The notes under the pieces are model-generated. The model was not told the DNA's origin, ran no database searches, and worked only from the letters and a program-made list of their open reading frames with translations. From Planctomycetaceae bacterium (GTDB lineage Bacteria; Planctomycetota; Planctomycetia; Planctomycetales; Planctomycetaceae), in NCBI GenBank assembly GCA_029259815.1, contig JAJDEJ010000262.1:18885-82884 (forward strand): a stretch of DNA of 64,000 nt, read 5' to 3'. Shown here in pieces: positions 63,262-64,000 of the stretch. Position 1 is the first letter of the stretch, and each line of letters opens with the position of its first letter. Position numbers and translations under genes: made by a program.

Positions 63262-63693
63262 CTACTCTGCATCGGTGCGACGCAAAACCAGCACTGCACA
63301 GTGGGCATGGCGAATGACCGTTTCAGCGACCGAACCGAGCAGCATGCGTTTGATGCCGTGGTAACCGTGAGATGAGATGATAATCAGATCGGTGTTTGAG
63401 TCGATGGCATAATCCGCAATGACATGCCCCGGTGGGCCGATTTGCACATCGAATGTCAGACCATCAAGATCGTGCTCTTTGAGGAACGTCGTCGCGAATT
63501 CACTCACATGTTCCTCTCGTGAACTGTCCGACACATCACCCCACACGACACCGGGTGAGATGCTCTCCAACGGCGGCAACACATGCAGCAGTCGCACGGT
63601 GCCCGAGTCTCCAGCAAGTTCGACGCCCTCACGAATTGCGTTGAGCGACTGCTCAGAGAAGTCGACAGGGACGAGGATGTTGTCACGTTTCAT
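63262..63693 (-). CDS. Universal stress protein
   Basis: 143 residues, one UspA domain. It opens ILVPVDFSEQSLNAI and closes with the nucleotide-binding loop SSHGYHGIKRMLLGSVAETV, so it probably binds ATP. ATGA overlap with the preceding small gene. Confidence 0.92.
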   Translation of the reverse strand: MKRDNILVPVDFSEQSLNAIREGVELAGDSGTVRLLHVLPPLESISPGVVWGDVSDSSREEHVSEFATTFLKEHDLDGLTFDVQIGPPGHVIADYAIDSNTDLIIISSHGYHGIKRMLLGSVAETVIRHAHCAVLVLRRTDAE

Positions 63694-63923
63694 GATGTTG
63701 CCTCTGTGATCTCCGTTACAACGCCTGCTGCTTCAAGTTCCGCGAGATGTTCCTTCGCCGCAGTCAGAAGTTCGGCATCCTCGGATTCCCAAACGGAGTC
63801 TGTCTTCAGTCCCCTGCATTTGAAGGAGAGATTCGTCACCAATTGACCGAAGCGAACCTCAGGGCAGACGCGACTCAGTTCGTCAAGTAATTCAAGGAGT
63901 TCACGTCGAACGGGATCTGTCAT
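63690..63923 (-). CDS. Small acidic helical protein coupled to the universal stress protein
   Basis: 77 residues (MTDPVRRELLELLDELSRVC at the start, LLTAAKEHLAELEAAG near the end), predicted helical with one central Cys pair spacing. It overlaps the USP start by 4 bases. No family assigned, but the overlap suggests a paired role. Nothing further is seen to 64000. Confidence 0.72.
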   Translation of the reverse strand: MTDPVRRELLELLDELSRVCPEVRFGQLVTNLSFKCRGLKTDSVWESEDAELLTAAKEHLAELEAAGVVTEITEATS

Positions 63924-64000
63924 GGCAAACGTTCCTCAACCGTGGGTTGGGTGGCTCCGGCGACTTTCAGGCGACCAACAATTCTGACAGGCACCAATTG

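Overview
This window is chromosomal DNA from a member of the Planctomycetes. The protein families point there: a DUF1559 pseudopilin-like protein, a BBP7-type outer-membrane barrel protein, a large secreted protein with an N-terminal LEPR-XLL-like signature, a TIGR03032-type protein, secreted PQQ-like beta-propellers, a DUF255 thioredoxin-domain protein, Uma2 and GxxExxY proteins, and many secreted proteins of unknown function. Genes are short-spaced and on both strands. I saw no rRNA genes, CRISPR arrays, prophage or complete insertion sequences. One tRNA gene is present (Ala, anticodon CGC).

Layout. 1-2 kb: a DnaJ/CbpA-type co-chaperone cut by the window edge, then a membrane protein, rnpA and yidD. 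2-14 kb: secreted or envelope proteins on the minus strand (SH3-domain protein, sialate O-acetylesterase, Na/Pi symporter, two beta-propellers), interrupted at 7.4-8.7 kb by a repeat-bounded patch with a frameshifted GxxExxY gene and a zinc-ribbon orphan. 13.5-14.5 kb: a tiny lipoprotein, a candidate structured RNA with a terminator, and a ribbon-helix-helix-like protein. 14.5-21.9 kb: DUF255 protein, a BRCT-MerR-TPR fusion, Uma2, and a GntR-ABC-permease operon with a readable promoter and operator. 22-34 kb: glyA, a Fic protein, a metal-dependent cyclase, a BBP7 protein, a 1.57-kresidue LEPR-XLL protein and a terpene-cyclase-fold protein. 34-42 kb: a ThDP enzyme, a TIGR03032 protein, and an HlyD plus fused ABC-2 exporter operon. 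42-47 kb: a PIN toxin/antitoxin pair lodged between two copies of the rho 3' end, then rho, coaE and dapF. 47-64 kb: a propeller/cytochrome c protein, tRNA-Ala, pgpA, a ferredoxin-type sulfite/nitrite reductase, an ABC ATPase with a glycosyltransferase, a pilin-like gene with two compensating frameshifts, an M20 amidohydrolase, two Hsp20 genes, DUF1559, a ClpP-like protein, DUF971 and a universal stress protein.

How genes fit together. Housekeeping functions are scattered: RNA processing (rnpA), termination (rho), CoA (coaE), lysine/peptidoglycan precursor (dapF), one-carbon metabolism (glyA), phospholipids (pgpA) and sulfur or nitrogen reduction. Clear operons are GntR-ABC-permease (21852 to 19120), HlyD-ABC (40786 to 37434), ABC-glycosyltransferase (53453 to 55251), Hsp20-Hsp20 (58475 to 59346) and the small protein-USP pair (63923 to 63262).

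The most unusual signals are structural. (1) The rho 3' end is duplicated, with mostly synonymous differences, on the two sides of a toxin-antitoxin pair. (2) Two GTAG-bounded paired-hairpin elements (REP/BIME architecture, two different sequence classes) supply the TAG stop codons of three genes. (3) Inverted repeats bound the GxxExxY and zinc-ribbon genes. (4) A small pilin-like gene has two compensating frameshifts. Two apparent single-A insertions and one in-frame TAG should be checked against reads before being treated as biology.
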